A stretch of 64,000 bases of DNA from Poecilobothrus nobilitatus (GCA_947095535.1 OX352773.1:263461590-263525589); one strand, 5' to 3'. Positions 47,031 through 60,357 are shown, counted from the first letter of the stretch. Made by a program: numbers and translations. Notes: a model not told the origin generated them from the sequence alone.

Positions 47031-50000
47031 ATAAATTCATAAAAATTATTTGTTAAAGCTGGGTTTTTTATAGTTTAAGTAGATCTGGCTTAAGTCAAAT
47101 TCAAAAATAAATTCCAATTTTGATGGATTAGAGTGATTTTGATTTATAAATAAAATAAAATATAACTACGTATCTATACATTTCAAGCGATCGAACTTCA
47201 TTTATACCCTTATTAGACCTTAAAAAAGATTTTAACAAATTTTTTTTTAAAGTAATCAACATTTGATTTATTCTTCCGTACATGCTGAGTTTGGACATCT
47301 CTTTTAATTAGCTGATTACTTAAATACGCCTTCAATACTAATTTATATCATCAAAATGATTACTTTACTCAAGGAAGAGTATAGGTATTTTAAATTTTCT
47401 TTGACTATTTTATACCTTCTTCAGGAGAAGGACTCCGGTTTGTTTCTAGAAAAATTTAAAAAAAACGTCAAAAAATAATAAAGAAAAATGAAATAAAAAA
47501 AATGTAATTTTTGATTTCATAAAAAAACAAATTTCGCTTCTAATTTATTATTTAGATTTTGATAGTACTCATCCTGCATTCTTTTCAAAATAATGTCCAA
47601 TATTGTTATTATAAAATATTTAATATTACAAAAATTAGTTAAATTAAATGGTGGATTGTCATAGAGTCAAAGATTATAAAGAAATAATTTAATTTAATTT
47701 TCCCAATATGATTTTATGACCCATTCAATTGAAACGTCAAATCATATTTTTATAACAAATTTTGTGTCATGTGGCTTTTAGTTCTTATTGTGATTCCCTT
47801 TGTATTAAGTCATTATACCTAAACAACAAGAGTTTTTTTGAGTATGATTTTATGACAACATCAGGATTCAACATCAGTTAGAATTTCAAAATTTCATTAT
47901 GGGATTGTATATCAATATAGATTCGGCATAATATCGATATGCATCGGGATACTACTTTATAATAATTTTTAAACTATAGAAACTTATTAAAGAAATTTTC
48001 CAAGTTATTGTTAAATTTTCAAAGAAAACAGAAATACCTACCTAACAATTTTTTCAAAAATTTACAAAAACAATAAAGTTTTCTATAAATGTTGAAAGTA
48101 TACAGAGGAGGCTATCAAAAGGATTACAATTACAGTCAGCGGCAATTTGCGGAATATGAAATAAAATTAATAATACGAATATCAAGCGATTTTACGAATA
48201 TATAATGGGACTTTTGAATCTGCAACTAAAGGTTCATAGCTTTTGTAAATTATCTTGAAAGGGGTATGGTATCTCTGATGGAAAATATCCGAGACAAAAA
48301 TTCGACAACAATACGGCCTGTTTGCTGGCATTTCTATAGCTGGAAATGGCTGTAACTACACCGTATGTCTTCGTGCATTTCCTGTAATCGAAGATACTTT
48401 TAACTTAATTTTTTTTAGTTTTAAAACAACCGGCGTAGCTTTTTTAAATTCTATTATTCTCTTAAAATAATTTTAATTTAATGAGGCATAATGCTTTAGA
48501 AAAGCTTATAACGCTTTTAAAAGCCTAAAAAGCTTTACGACACTTTTAAAAAAGCCATAAAACCATAATTTGTGAATAAGACTTTATCACTCATTCAGTC
48601 ATTCAAATTTGCAAACTATAACTTTATGATCAATGGCTTTATGACACCCCACCAAATTAAGCCTATCTTTCATTATATTTTCAACACCATTTATTACAAA
48701 ATGTATATATATATATACTATTGTAACTGTATAATACCTCTTAATCTTTATTGAATTTTAAGATATGTCTTAGTATTACAGATTTAAAATTTATAAAATA
48801 ATATTTCCCGTTATTTTAATTAAATGTAAATTTTTCTATATGTGATTTTTTTTTTTTTAAGAGTTAAAGATAAAGTTTTTTAATGGAATTCAGTTTATTT
48901 CACTATAAATTAAAGTAAAATGTAAACCGTGTAAGAAAAACGTATATATTTCCTATTTTAAATCTTATATTTAAATATTAAAATTTATTAGATTGTAATG
49001 AAATAAAATAATCTTTTTAAATGTCAGTTTAAATATTTTACTTTCTTTTTTATTTTCTAAAGAAGGAGTTTTTTTTTAGAAAGGATCATTAAACTTCCTT
49101 AGAAGTTCTTTTACTTTGTAATTTATGTTAAAAAAAAAAAATTTAACATTTGAAATAGTTTTCAAGTTATAGTTCACTTGATTTTCTTTTAATTTTTTTT
49201 TTTTTCAATTCTTGATCCTTAATTTTATGTTATTTCATGTTACTGTGATGTCAACATTAGATGGCAATATAAAACTTTGTCTATTTGAACTCGTAGAAAT
49301 AGTTTAAGAACTTTTAGTACATTTTTTTGATTTTTTTTCTTCTTCTATTTTCCACCAAAAAAATTGTAAATAAAGAAAAAAAAAATCGAATTTCAATCTA
49401 AAAATTTTGTAAAAAAAAAAAAAAAATACCGTTACCTCACATAATATGATAATGGTAATATGTATTTTCGTTTCCTTTCTAAAAATTTCAAATGTTTTTA
49501 AGGTTATTTTCATAGAATTGTTTTATATTTTTTTTTGTATCTTCTAAGAACATCGGCTAAACTTCAACAATTTCAAATTTTTTTGTTTGTTTAACAGAAA
49601 AAAAAGAAAAAATTCAAGGATTCGTAGAAAACCATATATTTTTACCTTTATAAATTTTTCTCTTAATCGGTATATATATTTTTTTTTCAGGATATAAACT
49701 TTTTAAATTTTACACACTCATGAAGTAATGAAAAGTATCTACAATATAAAATGAGAAAAAAAATTTTCATGATGAACAAAATCCTCTTCTATAATATATA
49801 TAGGATATTCAAAAAAATTTTAGTAGATAATTGAAAGATCTCAAATTTCATTATATGTTGATAACGTTTTTTATAAGTCCAACTCTTCATACACAACATG
49901 AAATTTATTTCGTATTAGCTATCAATTTTATAATTTTCTAAAAATCATAATTTTCTAATTTCAATTTAAGGATTAAATTTTCTATTAAGGTTTAAGTTTA

Positions 50001-50129
50001 GAAAAGGACATCAGATATAGAACCGATATAACTTTGCTTTAATTTCTTTGATACAAAATAAATCTCCAATATAATTTAAAAAAAAATTAAGCTTAAATTA
50101 GAATAAAAATTAGAAATTAAACCTACTTA
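47031..50129. other. AT-rich stretch, mostly unrecognised
   Basis: No supported gene. The part at about 48100-48400 is GC-richer than its surroundings and may be an old element, but I find no motif and no second copy. Poly-A/poly-T runs lie near 49130, 49193 and 49410. Confidence 0.4.
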
Positions 50130-50955
50130 AAACATTAAAAAGAAAAATAGGATTCCTGCAAAAATAATTGGTGTAATCAAAACGCTCTACAATAATGCAG
50201 AAACAACGGTGCTACACAATGGTGCGTTAAGTACACCAATTACAATATTAGTTAGAATAAGACAAGGATGCCCACTATTGCCTCTGTTATTGATCTCAGT
50301 TCTAGATAAATGTATAAAATAATTAGCTCCGTTGCGCAAATGTATCTCATAGCAACTCTCAAATAAGATCCAAAGTCTGGAATACGCAGACGACATAGCT
50401 CTTCTAATGCATTCAACTGCTGATATTCAACAATTAATCAACAAATTAGCAGAAAAAGCAGAAATATAGGGCTCAATCCAACAAAAACAAAAACAATGAA
50501 AATAAATATAACAAATAAAAGTCCATTATTCATTGGAAATACCCAAAATGGGCAGGTAGCAGAATATGAATACCTTGTAAGCATAATATATATAGATCGA
50601 GGAACTGCGATGGATATAGAGCACAGAATATCGAAGGCAAGAAGGGTTTTTGCGAGATTATAGGCAAGATGGAAAAAACCGCATATAGCGTTCGACTAAG
50701 ATCAGAATATTCCACTTTTGCATGAAATTTGCACTACTATATGAAAGAGAAACTTCGTTGGTAACTTGTATCAAGATTCAAAACTTACATAGGTTTTCAC
50801 CAATAAGTACCTAAGAATAGAATCTTCTGGCAAAAAAAAATTACACAACTATGAGTTATGGGTATCCAGTCAAGACCCGATCGGAACCCAAATATGAAAA
50901 AAGTAATGGAAATGGATCGGGAATGAGGAAGGAGAAAAAAAAATATTAAAATCGC
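50130..50955 (+). pseudogene. Reverse-transcriptase fragment of a LINE, YADD motif kept
   Basis: A broken frame reads IPAKIIGVIKTLYNNAET, then IRQGCPLLPLLLISVLDKC (RQGC codons at 50260-50271) and LEYADDIALLMHSTADIQ with YADD at 50383-50394, in the same frame as RQGC. RQGC and Y-x-DD are the known RT landmarks, and YADD holds the two catalytic Asp. Later come KARRVFARL, then HNYELWVSSQDPIGTQI and WKWIGN, which fit the C-terminal ELW..T.Q.PI..QI and KW.WIGH stretch of one group of LINE proteins common in invertebrates. At least six stops interrupt it. The endonuclease end is missing. The clade (RTE-like or other) is left open; it is clearly different from the CR1/Jockey-like fragments of this window. 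Confidence 0.75.
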
Positions 50956-51789
50956 ATTATAGTTAGAGTTCCTATTAATTATTTAAAATATTTAAGCTTA
51001 ACTTTAAAAAAACAACAAAAATTATTTTAAAATCTGCTTATTTTAAAATTTCAAAATTTCTCTTAACTTCTTTTGAAAATTTTATTCCACTTTTCTTTAT
51101 TTTAGGTATTCATCTTCATAAGATTAACTAGTGATACTTACAAAAAAGAAAAAGTACCACTAAAAAACTACTAAGATGGTTTTCTAAGTGCATACTATTA
51201 AATTTAAGGTTGGTAAGAGTTTTAGATTATGTAAAATTGTTAAGATTTAGTTTTTTAAATTATTTTTATTTATTTCTGTTTTTTTTAAAGTTCTTGAAAT
51301 CTTATAAGTGGAAGAACTTTAACATGAAAAGTTTAAATTAAATTGAAAAAACCAAAATGGTTAAAATTTTTAAAAACTGTAATATGTAGTAATTAAAAAA
51401 GAATGATCATGTTATAAAGTTTAAATTTAAAATATATATAGGCTACCATATGTTTTATTTTAAAAAAATTAAGGCAATAAAGTTTTTCTTTAAATTTAAA
51501 ATTGAATTTATTGGATATGAAATTTATAATAAATTTTGAAATGAATGAATATTTTAAAAAAGAAATAACGATTTGAATATGGGATCAATTCCTAATGTTT
51601 AGGTATTCTAAGTTGACGATTGGCAGAATTTTATTTACGACTTCCTTTCAAACTTGTACGATTTCAAAATATAATATATTAAAGTAGTAAGTAAAAAATG
51701 TGATACATGGGGAATTTTTATGAGACTATTGCAATTCTCTTTTGCAATTATTATATAAGAAATACGATGTCTGGAAATAATACCCTAGG
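50956..51789. other. AT-rich stretch, nothing recognised
   Basis: No supported gene or repeat. Confidence 0.45.
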
Positions 51790-52766
51790 TCATAAAGCCG
51801 AATGGCTTCCCATGTGAAAATAAAGTCGAATAGCGAATTTTAAAAATTTGACTTTGCAACAGCTTTAAAAAGAAAATAAAGCTGAAGCGATTTTAAATTC
51901 GTTTTCAAAATACTTTGGTTTTTCTTTAGATATTGACATCTCTGGCCTATCGGATATTTCTGTTGAATTATCCAAATTTTCCAATTATCCAAAAAATAAT
52001 TGGCAGGGATTTTAGAGTTGAATATTATTATATGAAATCAGATATATGAATACTCTGAAAAAGGGGAAAATTCTGATTTTGTAACCAACTTCAAAAGCAT
52101 TTCTAATTCAGAATCTCACATATACGAATACATAAATAATGTGAAAAAATGGGGCAACCTTTGATTATTCAATCAATTTTAAAATTCCTCCTAATATGAA
52201 ATCTGACTTAGATGAATATATAAATACTTATTGTTTAAATCTTTTAATTATATTTTTTAATTTTATCATACTTAAACTTCCAGTACTCGAGTACGGATCT
52301 TTTACACCAAAATCTATATTAGCAGCTAATCATTTTTTTTTCTTAACTATAATGCTCTTAATTTTCTCAGTAACTGAGTTATAATATTTTCTGAAACAAT
52401 AACTACTATCATTTTCTCATTGATTTTTTGAAAACTTTGTTAATTTGCAATGTGAAAAACCGTCTTAGGCAGTTATACTTCCAATTATTTCTTAAAATTT
52501 TTATTTGTTTTTCTTTGGGATATTTTGTTCTTAACACTATTAAACTGGAGCTTCGGTGGACTAGTGGGTAAGAGCGAATGAATTGCGCTGTAAACACCGA
52601 GGGAGTGTGGATTCGAGTCCCACACATGTCGTAAGTAGAATATTTACGACATTTACAGCCACGCTTCTCTTCAATTTCGCCTATATTTCCTTTTCAAAAT
52701 GGTAATAAGCGTGAATTGGAAAAATTTGCGATTTCGGCTTTACTTCCGAAGAACATCCATTCTAAG
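51790..52766. mobile_element. Possible inverted-repeat element containing a SINE
   Basis: On the left, CATAAAGCCGAATGGC, ATAAAGTCGAATAGCGAATT and ATAAAGCTGAAGCGATTTT follow one another (about 51790-51900). The reverse complement of 52670-52766 gives GTAAAGCCGAAATCGCAAAT and AATATAGGCGAAATTG. The two sides are therefore inverted relatives of a short AAAG(C/T)(C/T)GAA word series. In between, GAAATC(A/T)GA..TA.ATGAATA phrases recur near 52032, 52110 and 52197. No coding part is supported. Limits and class are uncertain. Confidence 0.35.
52547..52664 (+). mobile_element. tRNA-derived SINE family 1, 3'-truncated
   Basis: Head GGAGCTTCGGTGGACTAGTG (A box TGGACTAGTGGG), GTAAACACCGAGGGAGTGTG, B box-like ATTCGAGTCCC, then the TGTCGTAA/TTTACGACA hairpin and CATTTACAGCCACGC. 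The tail with the CCACATTTATGTGG hairpin and poly-A is absent. Confidence 0.8.
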
Positions 52767-55700
52767 TTTTCACATTGAAATAATAGCTATACTACAACTT
52801 TTAAACTTTTAAAGTTAATTATTTAATTTTGTTTGTTAAAAATGTTTACACAAAAAAAAAAAAAAAAACTTAAGCTCTTCCGGGCATATATACGTATGTC
52901 ACAATATTGATATTGAAAATATCAAATTATATTTCTTTTTTTGCATTTTTATTTTATATAAAAAAAAAAAAAACAAACTTATTTTTTCCTACATTTCAAT
53001 TTCTCCAATATTCAAATTGTGTACTTATTTCAATGTTTTCATCATTCGCCAAATAATATTATGTACATTTAAATAGTTAGGTTTGTTTTTTTTTCCATTT
53101 TCATTTTCATTTGATTTGATCCGATCAGTCGTTGATTCATTCATTCACTTTCGTTTAACTTTTTTCATGAATAAACAAAAAACGATTTAAATAAAATCAA
53201 TCGATATTTTCTTTTCTTTTTTTCATCCCCTTCCCTGTTTCCCTGTTTTTCTTTAAAAAAAATAAATATATTTTTTCTTAAATTTGTAGGCCCACGCTGT
53301 ATTTTTAGGTTTCTCAATCGTATAAAAAAGAAGTACTGAAGATAAAATTCTATGGTTGAAAATATTTTTTTTTATCTTAAGAATAAATATATATAGTTAA
53401 AGGATCAAGATAATGTTGAAATGAAAGCTTTCATCTGTTTTTTTTTTTTTTTTTTTTGAAAATTGTTGAAAAAAAAATAAAAATTATTTTCTTTTATTAT
53501 TTTTTCAAAAGAAAAAAAAAACAATAAGTAAATAACAAAAAAAAACAAAATTATTGAAACTAGATAAGAAAAACAAAAATGAATGTCCTTTTTATTTTGT
53601 AAAACATTTTGTAAAGAAAAGAAAAACTACAAGTTGATAAATAAAACCAATATTACTAGTGCTGTAGAAAATAGAAGGCGATATTATACCAATAGTACTT
53701 ATAATGCCTTTCCCTTTTACTGAAAACTTTCTAAAATAATTTGAATTAAATTTTTGTAAATTTTTGAAGGATAGCGACCATTAAAACAAAGTTAGACATA
53801 TTTTGACCATATTCATCTTAATTGAAATTTAAAATGTTTGCGAAATCGAACAAATTTATCCCTGTCCATTTTAAAAATCAACCAATAGGTACCTATATTT
53901 ATTAGATTGTTGTCTGGTGAATAATTTAAATTAAAGGTCAAAATAATTTGGTATTTTAAATAGTGTTAGACAATTTATCCGTCGGTAATAAGCAATACTA
54001 TAAGCTTTATTTAATATTGAAATGTAGGTAGTCTTTATTTGAACCAACATATTAACAAATTTGATGGTATTTAATCCAGAAAATAACACATACTATTTTA
54101 AACTTCGTAAATGTATTTAAACGGAATATGCTGTATATAGCAACAAAATTGTTATGTCCATTAACGGGTTAAAGCAAAAAAAAAATGTTGCTTTGTTTGC
54201 TCTAAATGAAAAACTGTTTGATAAATTGCCTTCAAATTTTGTATATGTATTGCTCTTTCACAATGAATTTGTTGACTATAATAACAGATTAAGAATTCGT
54301 TAACCAGTTGTAGCACAACGATTCACCCGAAACAATTTGTAAGGAAATCATGTTCAATTTTACACAGGGGTACTTTGAGCTAAAAGAAAGTTTTCGTCGA
54401 GTATGTTAACTTATTTCGACGTAAGAGCTTATTTCAAAGATTATTTCATTTCTTCACTCGTAATTAAAAGAGCTATGACAGTTTGACTATAAATTTAGTA
54501 CTTTTGCAGCTCCTTGACAATGGCCTGTAAAAGCAGATTTAGAATTTTTAACCCTTTTCGATACAACTATTTGTCAAAAAAAAAATGGTTAATTGCTAAT
54601 TTGTACAATTTTGTACAGAACTTTGTTAACCTTAAAGATAGTTCGAAAAAAATCGCATTTTATTAACCCATTGCGGCACTTTTTAAAAATTTTTGGATGT
54701 CTTCATCCTTTCCAAACAAGACAAATAATATATAACTAAATAAGTTTTATTATCCCGTTTCCACATGTATTACGTTGATTCCGCAAAAAAAAATTTTAAA
54801 TAATTAATCCTAAACATTTGTTCAGATGTGATAACTGATTTGAGTGAAAGAATTTTTCAAAAAAGTTTTTAACGACTTTTTCGTTTGATTTTTTACAATT
54901 GCTACAATTGTGGGGAATTTATTTGTTTATTTATTTTTTTTATAGATAGAAAAAGAAAAACACATATTTGAAAATAAAAACCTTACAACGCCGATTTGTT
55001 TTTCTAGTTTAACAAATTTACATTTAGCTTTATTTTATTAAAATACTATAAATTCAACCACTAAAAATTTATCTTATGAAAAAAATAAAAATAAAGAATA
55101 AATTAAACATATGCTGAAAAAAAAAATATCCAAAATTACTTACTTCTAACTTGAACAGAAGGGAAACGTCTAAAAAATAAGAAGTGGTAATTTTTTATAG
55201 AGAACTACTTGTCAACTTCATATATTGTTCAAAAATAATTTAAAATACCTTGATCTCGACCCTACTTATTGTGTTCTCACATTACTGTCACTCTCAATTT
55301 TTTTTTTCTCTGGTTCATTTTGTCCATTTGTTTTTTTCTTCAATAAAATTTGTGGTACAATAAAAAAATAAATAAAAATTATACAAAAAAAACTAATCCT
55401 TGGAAAATATTTAAAGATTTTGAATGAAAGTCAATGAATTCTTATCTAAGAGAACCCTTTTTTTTTTCTTTTTTAGTCTCTTTTTATAGTTGGTTGCTTT
55501 TATTTTGGTTTTTTTTTTTTTGATGAATGCTAAATGAAGGGTCAGTCAATAGAACGACATTATGTTGATTATTAGGCCAAGGTTAAAAAAAAACATTTTT
55601 TATTTATGGTAAACATTTTTTAAACAGGAGGAAAAACAAAATTTCTTTCAAAAAAGAAAGGTTTCTTTTATTGAAGGTTTTTTGTTTTTTCTTTATTAAA

Positions 55701-56494
55701 AATCAATAAAATTTGTTCAGAATAATGGCATTTTATTTAATGTTTACAGAAAACTTTATTCAATCGCTTTCTAACAGTTTAATTAAATACAAAATTTTCT
55801 TTGTACCTATAAAAATGAATAGGTACTATTTATTTTTATATACTCAGAAATTAAAGACTGCCTTTGGATTTGACTAATTTTTGCCTGTTGCTCTAACTAT
55901 CAGTTCGATATTTTAAAATAATAAAACCTAACTAGCCTTTTCGTAAACAAAAATATTTTAACCTTTTAATAAATTCAAAACAAACGTTTGAATGACAAAA
56001 GTAGTTATCATAACAATTTTCCATTTGGTGAGCCCATCTCAGATCCGAATACCAGTAGAATTGAACTTTTTTTTTTAATTGATAATTCAACTACCTTTAG
56101 CCATTATATTAAAACTAATGACAAAAATAATTAATACCTTATTCCAAGGAATATATATATATATCAATAATAGGAGAATATAAACATATAATAAATATTA
56201 AAAATATGACAAATAATTTTAAATTAAACCTTATACCTCACAGATAATCAAATATCCCAAAGTTAACAAACAAATAGTTATACAATCTCAAATACTTTCT
56301 TATTTAGTAATTTAATGCTAATTAATTGAGATCAATTTTATTAACAAGAGATATAGGTACTCGTCATATTCCTACTTCGATTATCTATTTTCCTAGTTTG
56401 TCCATTCCCTTTTGTTCCAAAATGAACTAAATGTGAAAGCAGGCTTATGAGCCTAACAGCTATTGAACGATTAGAAAGCAAATAAAACATACAG
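52767..56494. other. AT-rich stretch with long homopolymers, nothing firmly recognised
   Basis: No supported gene. Long runs lie near 52852 (A), 53438 (T, 20 bases) and 55507 (T). Near 54663 the phrase TATTAACCCATTGCGGCA recalls a module start of the Helitron at 10954 (ATTAACCCATTGCGGC), so a decayed relative may lie at about 54560-54720, but I could not confirm more. Confidence 0.4.
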
Positions 56495-56517
56495 ATATAT
56501 ATATATATATATATATA
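56495..56517. repeat. (AT)n microsatellite
   Basis: A perfect AT run of about 23 bases. Confidence 0.9.
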
Positions 56518-58012
56518 CTACTAATTCTTCTGTAAAAGATCAACATATTATGCAGATTAAAAAATTTCAACTCGAACTCCAATTTTTAGAAAAAGAAACA
56601 CAAAATATAATGAAGAAGGTCGGTCGGTATTAGAAGGTCGAAATATTACATGACTGAAAGTCAAGTTTGACTAAATAAAAATGGACGATAATAAAACGTA
56701 ACTATATATTTTACAATTAGAACAAAATAAGTTTTCTTTTGTATGTTACCCTTAAAAAATTTTAGTTTAATTTCATAATATCTTTTAATTTCATAATTAA
56801 TGTACATAATATCAATAGATAGTTTAGGAGAAGCAACGATTATACTGTCATTTACTGGTACAAATTTATTACAACGCTAACAAATCATTTTGGAATGTAT
56901 ACTATGTATAATGGTAAGGCAAACAAATAAAGTGGTGACAGCTTTTCTACGTTATATAATGAAAGATAAACCCGTAATACTGTTCATGAATGAATAAAAT
57001 GAATGACATAAAGTATCGAAATAAGTTTTTAGACTTTTTCAGACTTTATTTTCCTTTTTTAGACTTTTCTTAAAATTCGCTGCTTTTTGCAAAAAAATGT
57101 TAACTCGAAAGGTATACGAAGTATAATAACAACTCGATAGGTATACTTAGTATAATATTTATTATAGACATTACTGCGGCTTCGACTTTTTCCGTACTAA
57201 AGAAAACTTTTTCCCTCTTTTTCACAAGTTATAGAAAACAATTTGATGCTTCTTATAAAATATTAGGAAGAAATTATTATTTTTTCCTTTTTTTCAAAAG
57301 TTGTTATAAAACGGGATTTGAGGAAAAAAAAGCGGAGTAAACAAGAGTGAAACCGGTTTTCGTATCTAACCCACTAAAATCCGATTCCTTACATACATAT
57401 CCAATTTTAACATTCGTTATACTGAAATTAATTAATATTGAACATTGTTTTACTTGACCTAATAACCATTTGCATTTTTTGTTGGTAATTTATTGAAACC
57501 ATTTTTTCATTTTATATTTATGAAATAATTAATAAATAATAATTTTTTTTTATATTTCAAATAAATTTAAACACTCTGTCTGGTTTATAGTATTATTTAT
57601 AATATCCTTACCCATTCAACTAATCTGATTTTATATATCTAGAACTATTAAGAACTTTTATTGTAATCAGAACGATTATTAAATGTACACATTATTTATA
57701 GAGTGTTTTATCGAGGACAACATTGAATAATAATTATAGGTACTGTATTAAAAAAAACAATAGATATACATTATATCCATAAATAGACCATTATATAACA
57801 AAAGATTTTGTAATAAAATCCATATTATAATTGGTTTACGAGTTTGTCAATGGTTATATAAAATAAAAACATGTTATTTTAATTATTAAAAGTAAATTTT
57901 CTTAATAGGTAACTAATATTAGAACACAAGTCTATAAAATTAGTGTATTTATAGATTCATTTAAACATTAAAAAATATTTATAGATTAAAAACAAGTTAT
58001 ATTATGTAATAA
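56518..58012. other. AT-rich stretch with one short direct repeat
   Basis: No supported gene. AACTCGA(A/T)AGGTATAC followed by (G/T)(A/T)AGTATAATA is directly repeated at 57102 and 57131. Confidence 0.45.
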
Positions 58013-58855
58013 CAAGGTAGAATGTAAACCAACGGTTTTTAAAAGCGGATATTTCCAAAAGACAATACAAACGTTACGAATTGTGATTTGCACAAAAATT
58101 TGAAAATTTCATGTAATAAGAAAAAACGTGACAATAGCACTTTCTTGGAATTTTGAGGGCCTGTAAGTCCGGAACCCTATAACTATAACTAAAAAAAACC
58201 GTTAACACACGTAAAAATATATTATTCAACTGTTAATTTTTATGGCTTGTCGAAGTAAAATGTGTATAGGTGCCTAAGTTACAGGTGTTTAAAAATAGCA
58301 AATTTTCAATTTTTAAGCCCTAATAGCTTATCATTTTTTGTTCACAGGGGGTGGTGCAAAAAAATTTTCCTGAGCAAACTTATACTAATTCTAAAAGTTC
58401 TTTCTCCTCTCAAAATTTCAAGTCCCTATTTAAAAAGGTTTCGGAGTTATGAAGGTAGAAAAAACATGCAAAATTTGGTTTTCACATAACGGTAAATTTA
58501 AATACTAAATTGAAAAAAATTGTATAATTTTTGATATTAATTTACAAATTTAAAAAAAAATTCCTGTCGAATGACGTTTTCAGATTGAAAAAATCTTGAG
58601 CAGAACATGAGATATTGGCATTTATAAATAGGGCTTTTTCAAAGTTTGAGGGGCTGTAGCTCCGTAATGGATGGGGCTACATGAAAAAGGGGGCTACATG
58701 AAAATCCACAAAATTAATTTTTTTATTAGACCTATCCATGGTTAAAATATTTTTTCTCTATATTTAACAGTATAGATGTTTTATAAACAGACGGACGAAC
58801 GGACAGAGTGAAACTAATAAGCACATTTCTTAAAAATGTTTTCGGAAATGTGCTA
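58013..58855 (-). mobile_element. Family A element, single module, best-kept terminal hairpin
   Basis: Minus strand. The terminal hairpin is perfect over 10 bp, AGCACATTTC/GAAATGTGCT (58820-58829 and 58845-58854). A GTCC-type tract lies at 58788-58810. The internal hairpin region CTGTAGCTCCGTAAT...GGGGCTACATG is followed by a second partial copy of GGGGCTACATG (58674-58701), a local duplication. One body module follows with all landmarks, ending in CGCTTTTAAAAACCGTTGG. At 843 bp this is a good candidate for the standard full-length form. Confidence 0.8.
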
Positions 58856-59111
58856 CAAAGGATTTTTAAATGCGAGTGTAAATGTAAAACGACAATATAA
58901 GGCACTCCATAATATTTATTTGGAGGACAATTTTTTTTTTCTACTTTAGTAATTTTCCTTAAAATTTTTCTTCTGAATTTAAGCAAAAAATTTTTCGAAA
59001 TCCTTAGCTATTGGCCATAATAAAGATAGACCAGAAAAAAATTTTATTGTACAAAAAATTTTATATATTTTTTTTTTTTGTTTTTTGGGATTTCACACAA
59101 TTAAACAAGTT

Positions 59112-59405
59112 TAGCACATTTTTCAAAAAAAAAAAAAATTTTATAAATTTGTTTAATTAAATTCACTCTGTCTGTCGGTCCTGTTTACAAAACTTCTACA
59201 TGACTAAAGTTAGAACAATGAAATTTACACTATAATTATTGTTGTAAAACAACCTTCTTATGTAGCTCCACAAATTACGAAGGTAGACATTATGCCTCTC
59301 CAAATTTAGTAAAGCCCTATTTTTAAACAGTATCTATCTTGAAATTTTAGGTACAATTATCTTTTAGACTTAGTACAATATTTACCTCAAAAACGTTTGT
59401 ATTTT
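59112..59405 (+). mobile_element. Family A 5' fragment
   Basis: It starts TTAGCACATTTTTC, with a short GTCT/GTCC remnant (59165-59183), TGTTTACAAAACTTCTACAT, ATGTAGCTCCACAAATTACG and AAAGCCCTATTTTTAAAC. It stops in the first part of the body. It lies head to head with the copy at 58013-58855. Confidence 0.7.
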
Positions 59406-59441
59406 CCCTTGTTAAAATTCGATTTTTTTTTTTTTAACGAG

Positions 59442-60357
59442 GGACGGTGGAAAACATCAAGAGTCACTCAAAAGAACTGCACGAGGTTCCTCTGAGTAGT
59501 GTTGGACTCTAACCAACCAAAACAACCCCCTTTAAAACCAAACTATAGGATTGGACCTTTAATACATAATCATATAATGTACAGCTTGGTTTTGGGGAAA
59601 AGGATGGGGGAAGGATTACTTGCGTGTTTGAATATAGGAAAATTGGGATTATAGAGGATGAACGAAAAAATTTGGATAGTTATTTTGAAGAAAGATGTTA
59701 GTGTTCTTCTTGAATTTCGATATATCGTACACAAATGAATTACCAACTTTTGGGAACACATGTGCGGGCATAAGGTTCCATTAACGCGACGTGCGCATGA
59801 CAAACGAATTTCCGAATGCTCTATTGCGCTATCTTGCCAGTTCGACAGTGTATGGGTGGGCATCTGTTGCACTCCTCGTTTCACGTTGGAAAACTTTGAG
59901 TGCAGGCATCAATTGTTTTATTTCTTTAGAACAGGTGTTCACGCCTACAAGGTATCTATAAAAGAGGGTCACTGACCCAACAGTATGGCGATGGCAAAGT
60001 GGAGTGAACGTTGAGGTAACACTGGGGTCACCTATAAGGCGAATAGCGCTGTTTTGCACTTTGTCGAGATAACCCAGCGCTGTTTGGGGTGCTCCAGCTC
60101 AAATATGTGCGTTATACTCCATTTTCGGCCTAATGTACATTTTATAGATGTTGAGAAGATCGGAAGGAGAAAAGTAAGCTTTACAGCGATACAAGAAACC
60201 TAGACATTTAGCAGCATTTTTAGCTATACCAAAAATATGATTTGACCAGGTCAATTTCTGATTTAACTCGATGCCTAGAATGTTTAAATCTGTTGAGTGC
60301 TGCAAAGCTTCACCCTGAAAAGTCAGGTTGGGTGTAGTAGTAGCTACTTTGCGCGAG
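59442..60357 (-). pseudogene. CR1/Jockey-like LINE, 5'-truncated, best copy of the family
   Basis: On the minus strand, from 60357, one frame reads LSRKVATTTPNLTFQG, then LNILGIELNQKLTWSNHI, CLGFLYRCKAYFSPSDLL and IYKMYIRPKMEYNAHI. After a stop (TGA where Trp is expected) AGAPQTALGYLDKVQNSAIR continues with LIGDPSVTSTFTPLCHR, GSVTLFYRYLVGVNTCS and LMPALKVFQRETRSATDAH. This is the conserved C-terminal end of CR1/Jockey-type ORF2 proteins. The SR-LWN motif (about 59790) is frameshifted. A non-coding 3' part follows to GTTTTCCACCGTCCCTCG. The RT catalytic part is missing. It is GC-richer than its surroundings, consistent with a recent insertion. Confidence 0.8.

Noticed and set aside
54560..54720. 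Second copy of the Helitron
   Set aside because: Only one short phrase (ATTAACCCATTGCGGC) matches; neither end nor other modules were found.
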